A stretch of 64,000 nt of DNA, from assembly GCA_041391745.1 (NCBI GenBank), contig JAWKNK010000012.1, forward strand, positions 52,314 to 116,313, read 5' to 3'. Origin of the DNA: JAIXWP01 sp041391745 (GTDB lineage: Bacteria > Bacteroidota > Bacteroidia > Flavobacteriales_D > Sanyastnellaceae). The notes beneath the pieces were generated by a model that was given only the letters and a program-made list of their open reading frames with translations, had not been told where the DNA came from and did no database searches. The translations under genes were made by a program, and so were the position numbers. Positions 27,984 to 39,584 of this stretch are shown piece by piece (position 1 is the stretch's first letter; each line of letters begins with the position of its first letter).

Positions 27984-28874
27984 ATGGAAACGCTTAAAGT
28001 AAATACGAATCACAATGGGGCAGTTTATGCCTTTCAACCTGGCCTAGAACCTGGCCATTTCTTCTCCTCCGCGGGAGACCGATTCGTGGCGCAATGGAAA
28101 AGCGAGGACTTGGAGCAAATGCCTTTTGCTATTCAACTGGATCATCCCGCATTCGCGATGCATGTTATTCCAGAGCGTTCATTGCTTATCGTAGGCACTT
28201 CTGCTGGCAATATTCATGTTTTTGATTTAGTAGAAAAAAAAGAAAAGCGCAATCTCGCTGTGCACACACAATCTATTTATGCTTTTACTTACTTAAAAAA
28301 AGATAACTGGCTGATTGCTGCTTGTGCGGATGGTACTATAAGTATTTGGCATGTTCCCGATTGGCAACTTATCCGTCGCATTCCCTTAGGGGAGTTTAAA
28401 ATACGAGCGCTCGATATTTCTTCCGATGGCTATCACGTGGCCGTAGGATGTGGAGATGGTTCTATCAAAATTTTAGAGACCATGTTTTTCAATGAAATCT
28501 ACACTTTGAAAATGCATGAGGATAGTGTGACATCGGTAAAATTCCACCCCACCAAACCAGTACTCCTAAGTGGCGGAAAGGACGGTCATTTACGAGTTTG
28601 GAATATGAAAGAAGATTACAATCACGTACTAAGTATGCCCGCACATTATGCGGCTATTTACACCATCGCTTTTTCACCAGAAGCCGATTATTTTGTATCC
28701 ACATCAAGAGATAAAAGCTTCAAACTTTGGAATGCGGAAACATTAGAATTCATTGAGAAAAAAGAAGTTTCTGGCCAGAGTCATACACATAGTGTCAACT
28801 GCGCGCTGTGGCTCGACACAACCCGATTTATTACAGGAGGTGACGACAGAAAAATCGTGTTATACGAGGTATGA
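27984..28874 (+). CDS. WD40 repeat protein
   Basis: The 296-residue protein is built of about seven WD40 blades. Clear units are DGTISIWHVPDW, DGHLRVWNMKED and DKSFKLWNAETLE, with conserved GH/structural Asp positions (HEDSVTSVKFHPTKPVLLSGGKD). There is no signal peptide or other domain, so it is a cytoplasmic beta-propeller scaffold. Such short WD40-only proteins are common in Cytophaga and Flavobacteria. The partner is unknown. It is convergent with the antitoxin-like gene, separated by one base. Confidence 0.9.
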   Translation: METLKVNTNHNGAVYAFQPGLEPGHFFSSAGDRFVAQWKSEDLEQMPFAIQLDHPAFAMHVIPERSLLIVGTSAGNIHVFDLVEKKEKRNLAVHTQSIYAFTYLKKDNWLIAACADGTISIWHVPDWQLIRRIPLGEFKIRALDISSDGYHVAVGCGDGSIKILETMFFNEIYTLKMHEDSVTSVKFHPTKPVLLSGGKDGHLRVWNMKEDYNHVLSMPAHYAAIYTIAFSPEADYFVSTSRDKSFKLWNAETLEFIEKKEVSGQSHTHSVNCALWLDTTRFITGGDDRKIVLYEV

Positions 28875-28875
28875 T

Positions 28876-29247
28876 CTATTGATTTTTTTTTGGATTGTTA
28901 CGCTTGCTTCGCGAATATTTTGCCCCGTCCTCAGAGACTAAATCTACGCGCATTTTTTTATTATAGACACGTTTTGGCTCAATTGATAGTTGACCTCCTA
29001 CAGCCCCTAGTACTTTTAAAATAGTGGCAAATTGAGGCTTGGCCCCTTCAGCCAAAGCTTTGTACAAGCTCGTCCTACTAAGACCTGTTTCTTCAGATAT
29101 TTTTGCTATTCCAATAGCTTTAGCAATGTGTCCTAAAGCAATCACCACATCTTCATCGTCGCCATCTTCCAACGCCGTGTTCAGATATTCGGCAATCATT
29201 TTATTGCTATTTAAGTATTCTGAAATATCAAATTTGGACTTAGTCAT
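28876..29247 (-). CDS. HI1420-type addiction-module antidote-like DNA-binding protein, no toxin beside it
   Basis: The 123-residue protein has an N-terminal FDISEYLNSNKMIAEYLNTALEDGDDE segment and an HTH (IAKISEETGLSRTSLYKALAEGAKPQFATILKVLGAVG, about 50-90). This matches the putative addiction module antidote family (HI1420/TIGR02684), which normally follows a RelE/HigB-like toxin gene. Upstream on the same strand is the stop of a beta-barrel gene only 36 bases away, so no toxin is present. A basic C-terminal tail (RSKRNNPKK) is unusual. Confidence 0.8.
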   Translation of the reverse strand: MTKSKFDISEYLNSNKMIAEYLNTALEDGDDEDVVIALGHIAKAIGIAKISEETGLSRTSLYKALAEGAKPQFATILKVLGAVGGQLSIEPKRVYNKKMRVDLVSEDGAKYSRSKRNNPKKNQ

Positions 29248-29282
29248 ATTCTGATTTTATTTCCACTATTTCGAAATCACGA

Positions 29283-30395
29283 TCAAGGACTCACCAGATT
29301 GATGGTGACCATTGAATACAAGGTTCCTTTCAAATCGTTTTCTATGGCATATGGCTGATCGCCTAAAAAACCTCGATAGAAGTCTTTGCCATCGCTCCAT
29401 TCGTCCACATTGTAGCGATAATTGTAGCGATATCCCACTTGCCACGACAACCAAATGAAGCCTTTTATAGAAGTTTCTAAAACAGCTCTAAATCTCAATT
29501 CACTTCTGCGCAAAGCAAAAGTTGAATTTGAATTAGAGAACATGGTCGGATTCGAAAGCACATAAGAATTCCCTTCCATTTCGTAACCAATCAACATCAA
29601 TGTTCTACTGTTAAAGGTTCTGCGGTAATGTCCACGGGCCGGAGCTAAAACTTCCACTCCCCATTTTCGACTTGGGGCTGTCCAATTGAGCAACATTACA
29701 GGAATGTACATCAATTGTCCTCCCCGGTAGGTGCGCGAAAAACCAAATCCTATTTGCTTTCTGTCGTTCGGTTTTTTTCCAAATATCAATGCCGCAGAAG
29801 TAGTTGGATTATGCATCGCATTGAAATCACCCAATTCATAATCGCCATTCCAATCTTGAGAAACTTGAGCGACTAAAAAATAGTTCTCATTGAATGGTTT
29901 AAATATGGTTGAATTCAGTCCCATGGTGTTCAATCGACCATACCTGATCAAATCTCTCATGGGGTGGAACTTCGAAAGAGGGGCCGACATGTCTTCTACT
30001 TGATTCACATAGTATTCTGTTTGCTGCAAATTGGCACCCAACTGAATAATGATATTATTTCGAGAAATAACAGGAATATTCGCTCCCAGCCTCAAACCGC
30101 CCGCCCCACTTGGAATTTCAACTTCCTGCGAATCGAAATTAATTCCTATATTTTGGTCTAAATAAGTACCAGCATTCAAGCTATGCGGTGCCTGATAATC
30201 GTATCCTACCCAAATCAATTTTGCAGGACTCAAGTCTAGAACCTTGCTGGTACAAAATCGTTTTGCGGCTTCATCCACAAATTCAAGATTATCATACATC
30301 GAATAATCTTCTTCGTCCTCTACAATAGTAGTATCGGCCTGTGAGTAGGCCGATACAGAAGAAAATATTAAAATGCTAAAAAGAAATCTCACCAT
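29283..30395 (-). CDS. Outer-membrane beta-barrel protein (DUF6268-like)
   Basis: The 370-residue protein has a signal peptide (ending SAYSQ) and alternating beta strands with aromatic girdles, e.g. NNIIIQLGANLQQTEYYV, KQIGFGFSRTYRGGQLMYIPVM and WLSWQVGYRYNYRYNVDEW. It ends with a short strand (YSMVTINLVSP). The general pattern resembles DUF6268 outer-membrane proteins; I am not certain of the family. Its ATG overlaps the DUF2147 stop (TAATG), so the two are coupled. Confidence 0.7.
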   Translation of the reverse strand: MVRFLFSILIFSSVSAYSQADTTIVEDEEDYSMYDNLEFVDEAAKRFCTSKVLDLSPAKLIWVGYDYQAPHSLNAGTYLDQNIGINFDSQEVEIPSGAGGLRLGANIPVISRNNIIIQLGANLQQTEYYVNQVEDMSAPLSKFHPMRDLIRYGRLNTMGLNSTIFKPFNENYFLVAQVSQDWNGDYELGDFNAMHNPTTSAALIFGKKPNDRKQIGFGFSRTYRGGQLMYIPVMLLNWTAPSRKWGVEVLAPARGHYRRTFNSRTLMLIGYEMEGNSYVLSNPTMFSNSNSTFALRRSELRFRAVLETSIKGFIWLSWQVGYRYNYRYNVDEWSDGKDFYRGFLGDQPYAIENDLKGTLYSMVTINLVSP

Positions 30396-30843
30396 TATTT
30401 TTTCAATTCAAGTCGTTTCCAAACATCCGTTCTTCCAAGTGCTTCAACACCGATATAACCACGAATATCCAAGGTGTTGTCATCTTTCATTCGGATCACA
30501 CACTTGTAAGTACTACCATTTTCTGGGTCATAAATGGAACCTTCCCCCCACTCCTTGTCGCCAACCAACACAAAATCCTTCAAAATACGATGTCCCTTAA
30601 GTGGCGTTTTTCTCATCGACTCATCGGGGTTGTTCTTATCTACTTTAGGTTGATTGGTTTCTGGATCATTTGGCTCTTTCAACCACACAATTTTTCCGTA
30701 GTATTTGTTTCCGATTTTTTCACTTTCACTCTTGCTTTACCATGACTTGGTTCCCACACACCTACCAATTTATTTGCAGTGATCATCATTGTTTAAAAAT
30801 TCCAGCGGGCATCGTGCCACGAATAAAAATAAAAATTGGCCAT
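30395..30843 (-). CDS. DUF2147 domain protein (frameshifted)
   Basis: The family core is clear: GVWEPSHGKARVKV, then, after adding one A to a run of five (near 30713), KIGNKYYGKIVWLKEPNDPE, and KGHRILKDFVLVGDKEWGEGSIYDPENG. DUF2147 proteins are small secreted proteins of about 140 residues. The signal peptide (from an ATG at 30843) is also out of frame and reads MANFLFLFVA if one base is added. Function is not established. It ends by overlapping the next gene. Confidence 0.75.
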
Positions 30844-30853
30844 AATCAATGTT

Positions 30854-31342
30854 TTAATCAAATTCAATTGACAAAACCATTTGATACTCCAAATTTGACT
30901 CCGGGCTTTTGAGGTCCACGTCTGCCACAAAAGCAATTTCTTCTCTTTTAGGATATTCAGATAAATTCCGATCCGAGCATGCTGAGATGCAAGACAGAAA
31001 GTTCAGCCCGGAACAAGATTCAAAACGCCAGAATTGTCGATACCATGCTGATCCGACATTACACTTAATATTACTGAGTTGACCTGGAGTGGAAAAAGTT
31101 CAGTATTTCTGTTGTGCAATTTATTTCATAATTTTTCCCCCTGATAATGACATGGTCTGAGTTACCCACGAATCAATGCCGCCAAAGTCAACAATTTGTA
31201 ATTGGCTTGCATGGTATCGAACCCTGAGCAGCACCTTCTAAGTAATAAGTGTGGGTGTTCTTTCAGTAACCAACCTTTTTTCTGTTTTAGCAGCTAGCAA
31301 AATGAGAATTGCCAGAAGAGGTACAATTCGAAAAAGTTTCAT
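30854..31342 (-). pseudogene. Broken small secreted protein, family not recognised
   Basis: A signal peptide is clear from the ATG at 31342 (MKLFRIVPLLAILILLAA). The C-terminal end reads well in the same frame (REEIAFVADVDLKSPESNLE, YQMVLSIEFD) to a TAA at 30854. Between them the frame carries TAG, TAA and TGA stops, so several indels are likely. The total of about 160 codons suggests a small periplasmic or outer-membrane protein. It is upstream of the DUF2147 gene with a 10-base gap. Confidence 0.45.
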
Positions 31343-31646
31343 AGAGGTTTGTTTGAGTCTCTAAATATAGAAAGGAGATCGGAACAAAAACAACTTGTGA
31401 AACTAGGCCATTGTAGATTGGCAAAAGCTGATTATTGTATTGTTAAGATCAAATGTTTTCGTTCCGTGCATAATTAAGGTTTTGTTGAGGTATTCCTTAA
31501 ATGAGATTCAAAAATCTGCAAGAAATCAACAAAATATCAACAGTCACCCCAGAGTTATTAAAAATTTAAAGTGAATTACCGATTCCCCTAACATTTGAGG
31601 AATTCCCTACGAAAAAAAGACTAATTTCGAAGCTCAATCAAAACAC
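31343..31646. other. Intergenic region between divergent genes
   Basis: These 304 bases separate a minus-strand secreted-protein gene from the plus-strand SIMPL gene and must hold both promoters. It is AT-rich. I see no coding frame, hairpin or clear TAnnTTTG/TTTG pair. Confidence 0.5.
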
Positions 31647-32354
31647 ATGAAACACGCGCTAGCTCATTAATCATTGGATTAGCAATTGTAGTATCGGCAG
31701 CAATTTTTGCTTACACCTACGCCAATCGAAATAAATCTCAAGAGGTCATCTACGTTACAGGATTGGGATCCAAAGACTTTGTAAGCGACCTTATTGTTAC
31801 GTTCCTTTAAAAAGAGTTTCGACCTCCCTGCTGCTTCAGAACAACTAGAAAGAGATCGAAAATTAATCAAAGAGTACCTCCTTTCTCAAGGTGTAAATGA
31901 AAAAGATATGGTGTTCTCTGCAGTCAGCATCGACAAAAAGACCATGATAGCCACTGCGGAAAACAACTGATGTTTCTGTCTTTTCGAATAACTCTGATCT
32001 TCAGAGCATTATTGAATCTGCCGAAGTAGATAAGATTGAGAACATTTCGAGAGAGGTAACCGAACTCATCAATCGTGGTGTTGAGTTTTACTCCACTCTC
32101 AATATTGACAACTCAAAAGCTTGTTGAACTAAAACATATGATTGCCAGCGACCGATGATGCCAAAAACAAGAGAGCGAACAAATTAAGCTGAACACGGCG
32201 GAGGTTCCTTGGGAAAACTTGTATGCTACATGGGTGCGACTTCAAAATCACTGCACAAAATTCATCTGAAGATTAGCATGGGGAGGAACATTCAACACTT
32301 CCTCCAAAGAAAAACAGCATTGACATTATGAGACTTGAATATCAAGTTGACTAA
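31647..32354 (+). pseudogene. SIMPL domain (DUF541) protein, heavily frameshifted
   Basis: An ATG at 31647 is followed, one frame over, by a membrane anchor (IIGLAIVVSAAIFAYTYA). Family blocks then appear in changing frames: VIYVTGLGSKDFVSDLIV, LIKEYLLSQGVNEKDMVFSA, VDKIENISREVTELINRGVE and finally GGTFNTSSKEK and MRLEYQVD before the TAA at 32352. Length (236 codons) fits DUF541/SIMPL proteins. At least five indels are needed. SIMPL proteins are periplasmic; their role is poorly known. Confidence 0.7.
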
Positions 32355-32359
32355 AATTT

Positions 32360-33784
32360 ATGAAGGCATCATTTTATCATTTTATTCGGCGATCACTTTG
32401 CTTTCATTTGATGCAAGTGCTCAACAGAATTTTTATCAGAAACAAAATAGAATATTTGGAGAAAGTTCCTGCAATCAATGGATGGTGAAGGAACTCACAA
32501 AAAATTTCCCTGCACAGTTTTCTAAAAATACTTATCGCGGACTAACTGATCTTCTGAAAGTCCTACTTGAAAGAATTGGTAATGGGTATGACAGGAAATT
32601 ACGATCAAAAAATGGCGCAGGAATACGAGTTATACTTTCCCAGCAGATATAAAGCGTTTTCAATTACAATCGCTTGCCGATCTGTATCTCCCAATGATTG
32701 AAAAGAAGTTGTACAATGCAGGCCTGCCGAATCTTAAGACATCAATCGTACTAAGCATTAAACCCTCAACTGATGACGATCGCGACAGAGCTGGAATTTA
32801 CGCCATCGACTATCTAACAGCTCAACATGGGCTTGCGTATCGACGGGTCTTTAACGAACGCCGAGGTGGAGACTTCAATCATGATATTAAAGAAATCGTA
32901 AAGTTTCGAGAAAGTTTGAGAATTAATCACATTGAATATGTGCTCAAAAAGATTGCTATCAGCAGAGCATGTTTTAGCATGATTATACTCGAACATCGAA
33001 AGACTCAATCGACGATGAGGTTGATCACCTGTTTTTTCTTGTGTACACAGAAAGACTTTTCAATCAAGTATTTTTAAAAGTGAGCAACTCAATTCTAAGC
33101 CACACTACTTTCGACACTTGGACAGTTTGAAAATTTAAGCTTCAAACAACCCGTCTACTTTAGCTTAAAAGAATTGCTTGGAGCCGACATCGCCGTTCAT
33201 CAGAAATGAACTACCTGTGACAGTAATCAAATCGAAGCAATGTTATCGTCGCGTCGTTTATTCTAGATAACAAAGCAGAAAGCCAAATTCGCTCAGATGG
33301 AGAGCAATATGTTTTGAAGGCCCGTTCCGTGCGATTCTTACGAATCCATCACAGGAGGAAAACTACATCACGTAGTGGAACGAGGCTAACCCATCAATGC
33401 GATTTGCACAAAACACCGTAATTCCAATTGCTAACTTGAAAAATGGAACAAGCGAGGTGACATTATTAGAGCAGGGCAACGACTGATCATTTATAAAACA
33501 GCGAGAAAGCGCGTCTCAAAATCGGAAGAAATGAACCCGAAGTGGACACCGCAATTTAACCTCCCAGTTGAAGACAACACGAAACCAGACACTACAGTGA
33601 AGCCTATTCAAAACTACCTTCTAACTAATACAGCAGGCAAATACCGAACAACTTTGGCTAATCGTAAAGTCTGGCATCTTTGCCTATTGCTAAAAAATAC
33701 AAATAATTACTCCTGAAAAAATTATGGAGTGGAACAAGTGCAATGAGAAAATTCGCCCAGTCAGAAATTGAAAATTCAAAGTAG
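32360..33784 (+). pseudogene. LysM-containing lytic murein transglycosylase (MltD-like), heavily frameshifted
   Basis: A signal peptide region (SAITLLSFDASAQQ) is followed by transglycosylase blocks scattered over frames: ADLYLPMIEKKLYNAGLP, DRAGIYAIDYLTAQH, GLRIDG and NERRGGDFNHDI. The second half holds LysM-type segments: INAICTKH, KWNKRGDIIRAGQRLIIYK and ITPEKIMEWNKCNEKIRP. The order (transglycosylase then LysM repeats) matches Bacteroidota MltD-like enzymes, which cleave peptidoglycan. Many indels make exact ends uncertain; the start ATG at 32360 is the best choice. Confidence 0.65.
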
Positions 33785-34061
33785 TTTTACGGTAAAACCA
33801 TAGCCCAATCAGCCATAAGACTAGTTTTGTTTCATATCCCCAAGTAATGAAACACCGCTAACACTACTGTTATGCATCTTTGTGTGGACCTGCAGCTAAA
33901 GCTCCAAGCACAAGGTTACGATCCAAGCCTATCTCTATGAAGCAAAAGATGCTTCCGGAAACACTCTTATTCTTTCAACTACAATTTCATAATGGCTTTG
34001 AGGACAATATATCGCTACCAAATGTGAGTATTTGGTTCTCGTAAATTGTTTGAGCGGAGTA
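33785..34061 (+). other. Unresolved stretch, remnant of a coding sequence
   Basis: A coherent fragment (AYLYEAKDASGNTLILSTTI) ends at a TAA at 33990-33992. It may be the end of the transglycosylase gene or a separate small gene. The rest gives no continuous frame. The area belongs to the indel-rich 30.6-34.6 kb block. Confidence 0.3.
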
Positions 34062-36165
34062 ATGATAAAAACAACAATAATATTGTTCCTTTTGAATTTG
34101 ACCAACTGTCTTCAGCAAATGATTGCAAGGGCACAAGGCTGTCAGTTTGGCAATATGCCGATTTGCATGGAACAATTGGCTTTTACAACAGACAAGGAAA
34201 AGATTGTTGCTTGCATCTACGACAACACCGATTAGGAATGTGGATTGGGACTTGGAATTCTAAGCGATACGATGAGTCCCACTTTTCAGTCAGGGCCTCA
34301 TTAATCTTTCGCTTAATGGGCGTGTTGGGGCCAGACATATAACGGTACTTGAAGTCATTCATTCCTTTTCACTGACCGCATCTTCATTCTATCAAGATTC
34401 TTGCCATTGTGTATTCCAACAATCAAGAATTCTATATCAACCGCTCACAAGGTATCAAAATTCATTCAGATAATTTCTATTCTAAAAGAAAAGAAGAATT
34501 GGCCAATCAACGGAAAACTACAACACTTTATAGAAATGTTTAGAGTTTGCACGAAGAAATCAAGAATACGCAGGCGACGCACTGAAGCGATGCGGAGATG
34601 GCTTTTTACAATATAGAAATTTGGAGCGGTTCTATGATGTGATTTCTTATGGAACCTCCGAGCAGCAGCGCATTGTGAAATACATGTTCTTGTCTGCTTC
34701 CGTGAGTGTTTCTGGAAAGCGTGATACCATTTCTGTAATCTATCCTTACCTCAACCGTGTCCGATTCATTGCCGACAACATGAGTGAAAACAATTTTCCT
34801 ATCAACTTTAGTGTAGATGGTAAAAATTATACGTATTCAAAAGAGGCAGGCATGGGCACATTAGCAAATTTCTACGAATCCATTTCTGAATGCGAATACA
34901 AACTCAAAAAAGGACAAGCGGAGAAAGATTTTAAAAAGGCCATTAGCCTTGGAAAACCTAACACTTTCAATCAATGCATGGCCATTGGATATTTGATAGA
35001 CTTTATGCAAGAGTCGAATCATTACAACGAAAGCATGCTCGAGTACAGCAATCTTTTACACGATTCCTATCTCATTATAGATGGTCCGGCTAAAGCGAGA
35101 ATTGACTCTCTTGATTTGTGGAGAATGAATCAGCCGGCAGCTATTGAAGCGGCCTATTTATCCAAATCAAAAGAACCGATTCCAGCCTCATTTTATCTAA
35201 AAGCCTATAAGAATTATCAAAAGCAAGGTAGAGGAGATTATGTCTATGACTTCATGAATAAAGCATACGACAGAGGCGCTTCTGATAAAGCATTTCTCTG
35301 GGAATATGTGGATATGCTAAAGATCAATTCTCAATCCTCTAAAGGACAAGAAGTACTCAATAAACTGTACATACTTACGGCTATAAACGACTGCGATAAC
35401 CTTCAAAAAATTGCTGAATACTATATGAATTTTGGCAACATGGTCATGGCCAAAGAGGTGAAAGAAAAGGCCGATGATTGCATGAAGAAGCGAGAGAAAG
35501 AACAGAAGCTTCAACAAAAAGCATCGAGTAAAAAATATGCATATCGCGGAGTAAACAATGGTATATACTTCGGTGTAGACTTGTTCCCACTCTGCCGACT
35601 AGATGCATCAAAAAGAGACTACGGCTTCAAAATGGATTTAATAGGGAAAAACATGGCTCATGAATTCTACTATAAAATCCACAACAACGACAAGGATTTA
35701 ATGTACGATTTGAGTTCATCAACGGAAGTTGACAACAATCTAATGGATATCTACTGGAACGGATTTACCGCAGCTTATGGCCTAAAATTCTTTACAGATA
35801 ATGACGAAAAGGCATTCTTTATTGGTCCAATGTTTAGATACCGCAGCAAAGATTACGGAGTAGTAGATACTTTAGTTTACAATACAGAAAATTTGAATGA
35901 CAGGTATTACACTTCGTTTCACCCAAAAGAGGTGCAATATGAAGTGCTGATCAATTATGGTATTCAAAGAACAAAACCAGGAATCGCCACTGAAATCTAT
36001 TTTGGCTTCGGACCTAAACTCAGCATGTTCAGCGCAAACCCTGTGGATCCAGATTTTGATAACACATTGTATTACGTAGAAAATCCAATCATCGAGGGTC
36101 GCAAAGAAATGCGCTGGGGACTTGGTGCTCGAATTGGTTTTACCATTGGCATAAAGATTTTTTAG
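34062..36165 (+). CDS. TPR-like protein with outer-membrane beta-barrel-like C-terminus (5' part frameshifted)
   Basis: The clean part begins near 34540 (LEFARRNQEYAGDALKRCGDGF) and runs to 36165. Residues up to about 300 of the clean frame are helical and TPR-like (KKGQAEKDFKKAISLGKP, RGDYVYDFMNKAYDRGAS). After a Lys/Gln-rich linker (KKREKEQKLQQKASSKKY) the C-terminal 200 residues are strand-rich and glycine/aromatic-patterned (AFFIGPMFRYRSKDYG, AHEFYYKIHNN). A hydrophobic signal-like start is at 34062 (MIKTTIILFLLNL). No family is recognised. It may be a periplasmic TPR domain attached to a barrel. Confidence 0.6.
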
Positions 36166-36216
36166 AACTTATTTCGTTACTTCGCCGCTGTGTAACCTCT
36201 TAACCAAGACAACCTT

Positions 36217-37431
36217 ATGGCGAAGGATCATGGAATTCGCATGGCCGTTATTGTGGCGGCGCTCGGCTATTTCGTAGACATATTTGATATTGTATTGTTC
36301 GGTGTATTACGCCAAGACAGCCTGACAGAACTCGGTTATTCGGGTACTGCGAATAGCGATATGGGAATTCTCCTCACCAATCTTCAAATGGTAGGAATGC
36401 TTATTGGTGGTGTATTGTGGGGCATGCTTGGTGATAAACGAGGCCGCATTTCTGTTCTTTTCGGATCCATCCTCCTCTACTCTTCTGCCAACATCGCCAA
36501 TGGTTTAGTAACGCATATATACACTTACGGCACGTGCAGGTTCCTATCGGGCCTAGGACTAGCCGGCGAACTCGGAGCTGGTATCACACTAGTGAGCGAG
36601 CTAATGAGCAAAGAAAAACGAGGCATGGGCACCATGATCGTGGCTTCGGTCGGAGTGTCTGGCGCCGTTGCTGCTACATTGATTGGAAATAAATTCGATT
36701 GGCGTATCACCTATTTTATTGGAGGGGCCTTAGGACTTGCACTTCTTTTCCTACGCGTATCGGTGCACGAAAGCGGTATGTTTAAAACCGTTTCCAACTC
36801 CAACATTTCAAAGGGAAATTTCTTCATGCTCTTCAACAACAAATCGCGTATCAAGAGGTACGTCAGTTGTATTCTGATGGGTATGCCCGCATGGTTCGTT
36901 GTGGGTGTATTGATTTATCAAGCGCCGGAATTTGGAAAGAGCATGGGGTATTACAGAAAAACTTTCGGCTGGCACTGCTATTCGCAATTGTTATCTCGGA
37001 ATGACGCTCGGTGACCTCACTTCTGGTGCATTAAGCCAATTACTGAAGAGCCGAAAAAATGTGCTGCTTATCTTCTTTTTCGCTCACTGCCATTTTCATG
37101 GGCTTTTACCATTCCTTCCGATGCCATCAGCCGGATATGCTCTACTTCGCATGGGTTATTGGGTTTGAGTAGGGTTCTGGGCCATCTTGTAACTGTTGCG
37201 GCAGAATTATTTGGTACCAACTTACGAGCACTTACGGCAACTACAGTTCCCAATTTTGCACGTGGAATGATGGTGCCACTTTCTACACTCTTTCTTTTTC
37301 TTCTAGCTGAATTAAACAACAGAATCTCTGCAGCCATTTGGGTTGGAGGATTATCTTTGATTCTTGCATTTATTGGTTGGTCGATGCTCAAAGAAACTTA
37401 CGGGCGCGACCTCGACTTTGTAGAAGAATAA
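36217..37431 (+). CDS. MFS transporter, metabolite/sugar-phosphate type (two or more frameshifts)
   Basis: The first 240 residues read cleanly with about seven membrane segments, an Asp-containing first helix (GYFVDIFDIVLFGV) and motif A (GMLGDKRGRISVLFG). The frame then breaks near 36950 and near 37060-37150. The last segment reads TVAAELFGTNLRALTATTVPN and ends LKETYGRDLDFVEE. Restored length is about 405 residues, normal for MFS. This subgroup includes metabolite-proton symporters; the substrate is unknown. It precedes a peptidase by 7 bases. Confidence 0.8.
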
Positions 37432-37438
37432 CTTGAAA

Positions 37439-39542
37439 ATGAAAAATAAACTAGCTCTGGCCATATTAACTTTGGCCTTGATTTCGTGCACTCATATTTT
37501 TTGTAAAAATGAATTACCCCAAAACAAAAAAAGAGAACAATACCTTAGAATTTTTCGGTCATAATATTGAAGATCCGTACTTGTGGTTGGAGAATGATAC
37601 TAGCGATGCCACTGGGGATTGGGTGAAAGAACAAAAATAAAATCACCACTTCTTACCTGGCGCAAATTCCATTTCGGGATGAAATAAAGCGCGCACAAGC
37701 AGAGCTCATCGATATTGAAAAACAGGAATGCCAGTTAAAATTGGTAATCGTTTTCTCATTTACAAAAATGAAGGATTAGAACCTCAAGGCAAATATTTCA
37801 GTGAAGGTTTAGACGGCAAATGAATTATTCTTGGATGTCAACAGCATGTCAGCAGCGGGAAACGACCAGCGCCACAATGCTTTCCAGCGAGCGATGACGA
37901 TAGATTTGTTCCTTTCGCCATTTCGGAAGGTGGCAGCGATTGGTCGAAAATTGTAGTCTATGATATGGCTGTACAAACAACTACAGGTAAGACGTTATCG
38001 ATTGGGTGAAGTTTGAGCAATACGGCTGGAATGATGAAGGCTTTTTTTACAGTCGATATCCCGCTCCAGAGGAAGGTCAAAAGCTCAGCGGCAACAATCT
38101 TTACCACATGATTTATTTTCACAAAATGGGCACACATCAGAGTGAAGATATTCTTGTATATCGTGATGAAGAGCGCCCGTACATGTATCACGGACTTTAT
38201 TTTTCAGAAGATAGAAAATTCTTCAATTCTTAGTTTGCTCGCCTGGTACAGATGGCCTGAAATCTGGTATCGAGATGGGCAATCCGTAAAAGAAGCATTC
38301 AAGCTGTTGCTTAAAGATGACAGAGCACAACAATATCATCGACGCAACGATGGATGGAAAATTTCTGCTGCATACAGATGTTGGAGCGCCCACTTACCGG
38401 TTGGTAGAAATGGACCCGAGTAAGCCTGAAAAAGAACATTGGAAAGAAATCATTCCCGCACAAGAGATGTTGCTGAGGGAGTGCGCAATGTCGGGTGGAA
38501 AATTGGTAGCGAGCTACCTCGACAAAGGCAACACGCGCATTAAAATTTTCGATGCCGATGGGTCCAATGGCAAGAACATAGAATTACCTGATCGCACAGG
38601 CAGTGCTGGAGGATTTTCGGCCAAGAAAGAAGATACTTATTGCTTCTATTCTTTCAGCTCTTTTACTTATCCCGGGGTCATTTATAAATATGATTTTACA
38701 ACTGGAGAAAGCGCTGAATTCAGCCGATTAAAATTGAAGTTTTCACCAGAAGATTTCGAGAGCAAACAGGTGATGTACACCAGTAAGGACGGGACTCAAG
38801 TGCCTATGTTTATTGTACATAAAAGGAATCGCCCTCAACGGAAATAATCCAACTTTATTGTATGGTTATGGTGGATTCAACGTGCCTGTTCAGCCAGGTT
38901 TTTCAGCCAGTCGAATCATGTTTTTAGAAAGAGGAGGCATTTACTGCATCGCCAATATCCGCGGCGGAAGTGAGCTCGGCGAAGAATGGCACCAAGGAGG
39001 GATGAAGGAGAAAAAGCAAAACGTGTTTGACGATTTTATTGCGGCGGCAGAATACCTTATTTCACAAGGATATACTTCTTCTCAAAAGCTGGCCATCCAA
39101 GGTGGCTCGAATGGAGGTTTGTTGGTGGGAGCTTGCATGACCCAAAGACCTGAATTGTTCAAAGTGGCTTTTCCCGCAGTGGGAGTTTTAGATATGTTGC
39201 GCTACCATAAGTTTACCGTAGGCAAAGGCTGGATTCCTGAGTATGGTTGTGCAGACAACAGCGAGGAAGAGTTCAACCATTCATGCCTATTCCCCCTACC
39301 ACAATTTGAAGCCTGGAACTTCCTACCCCGCCACTTTGATCACTACTGCCGATCACGACGACCGTGTGGTGCCCGCACATAGCTTCAAGTTTGCCGCACG
39401 ACTTCAAGAATATCATGATGGACCCAACCCCGTTTTGATCCGGCATTGAGACCAGCGCCGGTCACGGAGCAGGAAAAGCACCCAGCAGGCCATCGAAGTT
39501 GCTGACATTTATGCCTTCCCTTTTCTACAATATGCAGGATGA
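37439..39542 (+). CDS. Prolyl oligopeptidase family lipoprotein (S9A), several frameshifts
   Basis: From the ATG at 37439 a lipoprotein signal (LALAILTLALISC) is followed, after a shift, by the S9A N-terminal motif DPYLWLENDTSDATGDWVKEQN. The propeller part is fragmented between 37.6 and 38.4 kb. The catalytic domain is clear: YGYGGFNVPVQP, the nucleophile in GGSNGGLLVGA, the Asp region DHDDRVVPAHSFKFAARLQ and the His region GHGAGKP. The end is FLQYAG at 39540. Restored length is about 701 residues. It should cleave proline-containing peptides in the periplasm. Confidence 0.85.
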
Positions 39543-39584
39543 ATAGGCGCCACCATTATTTTTACGGAAGAATTACCTACTTTT

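Noticed and set aside
30600..34600. Ancient pseudogene graveyard or prophage remnant
   Set aside because: Family motifs are highly conserved at residue level and only frames are broken, and several adjacent unrelated genes share the same type of indel; no phage gene was seen.
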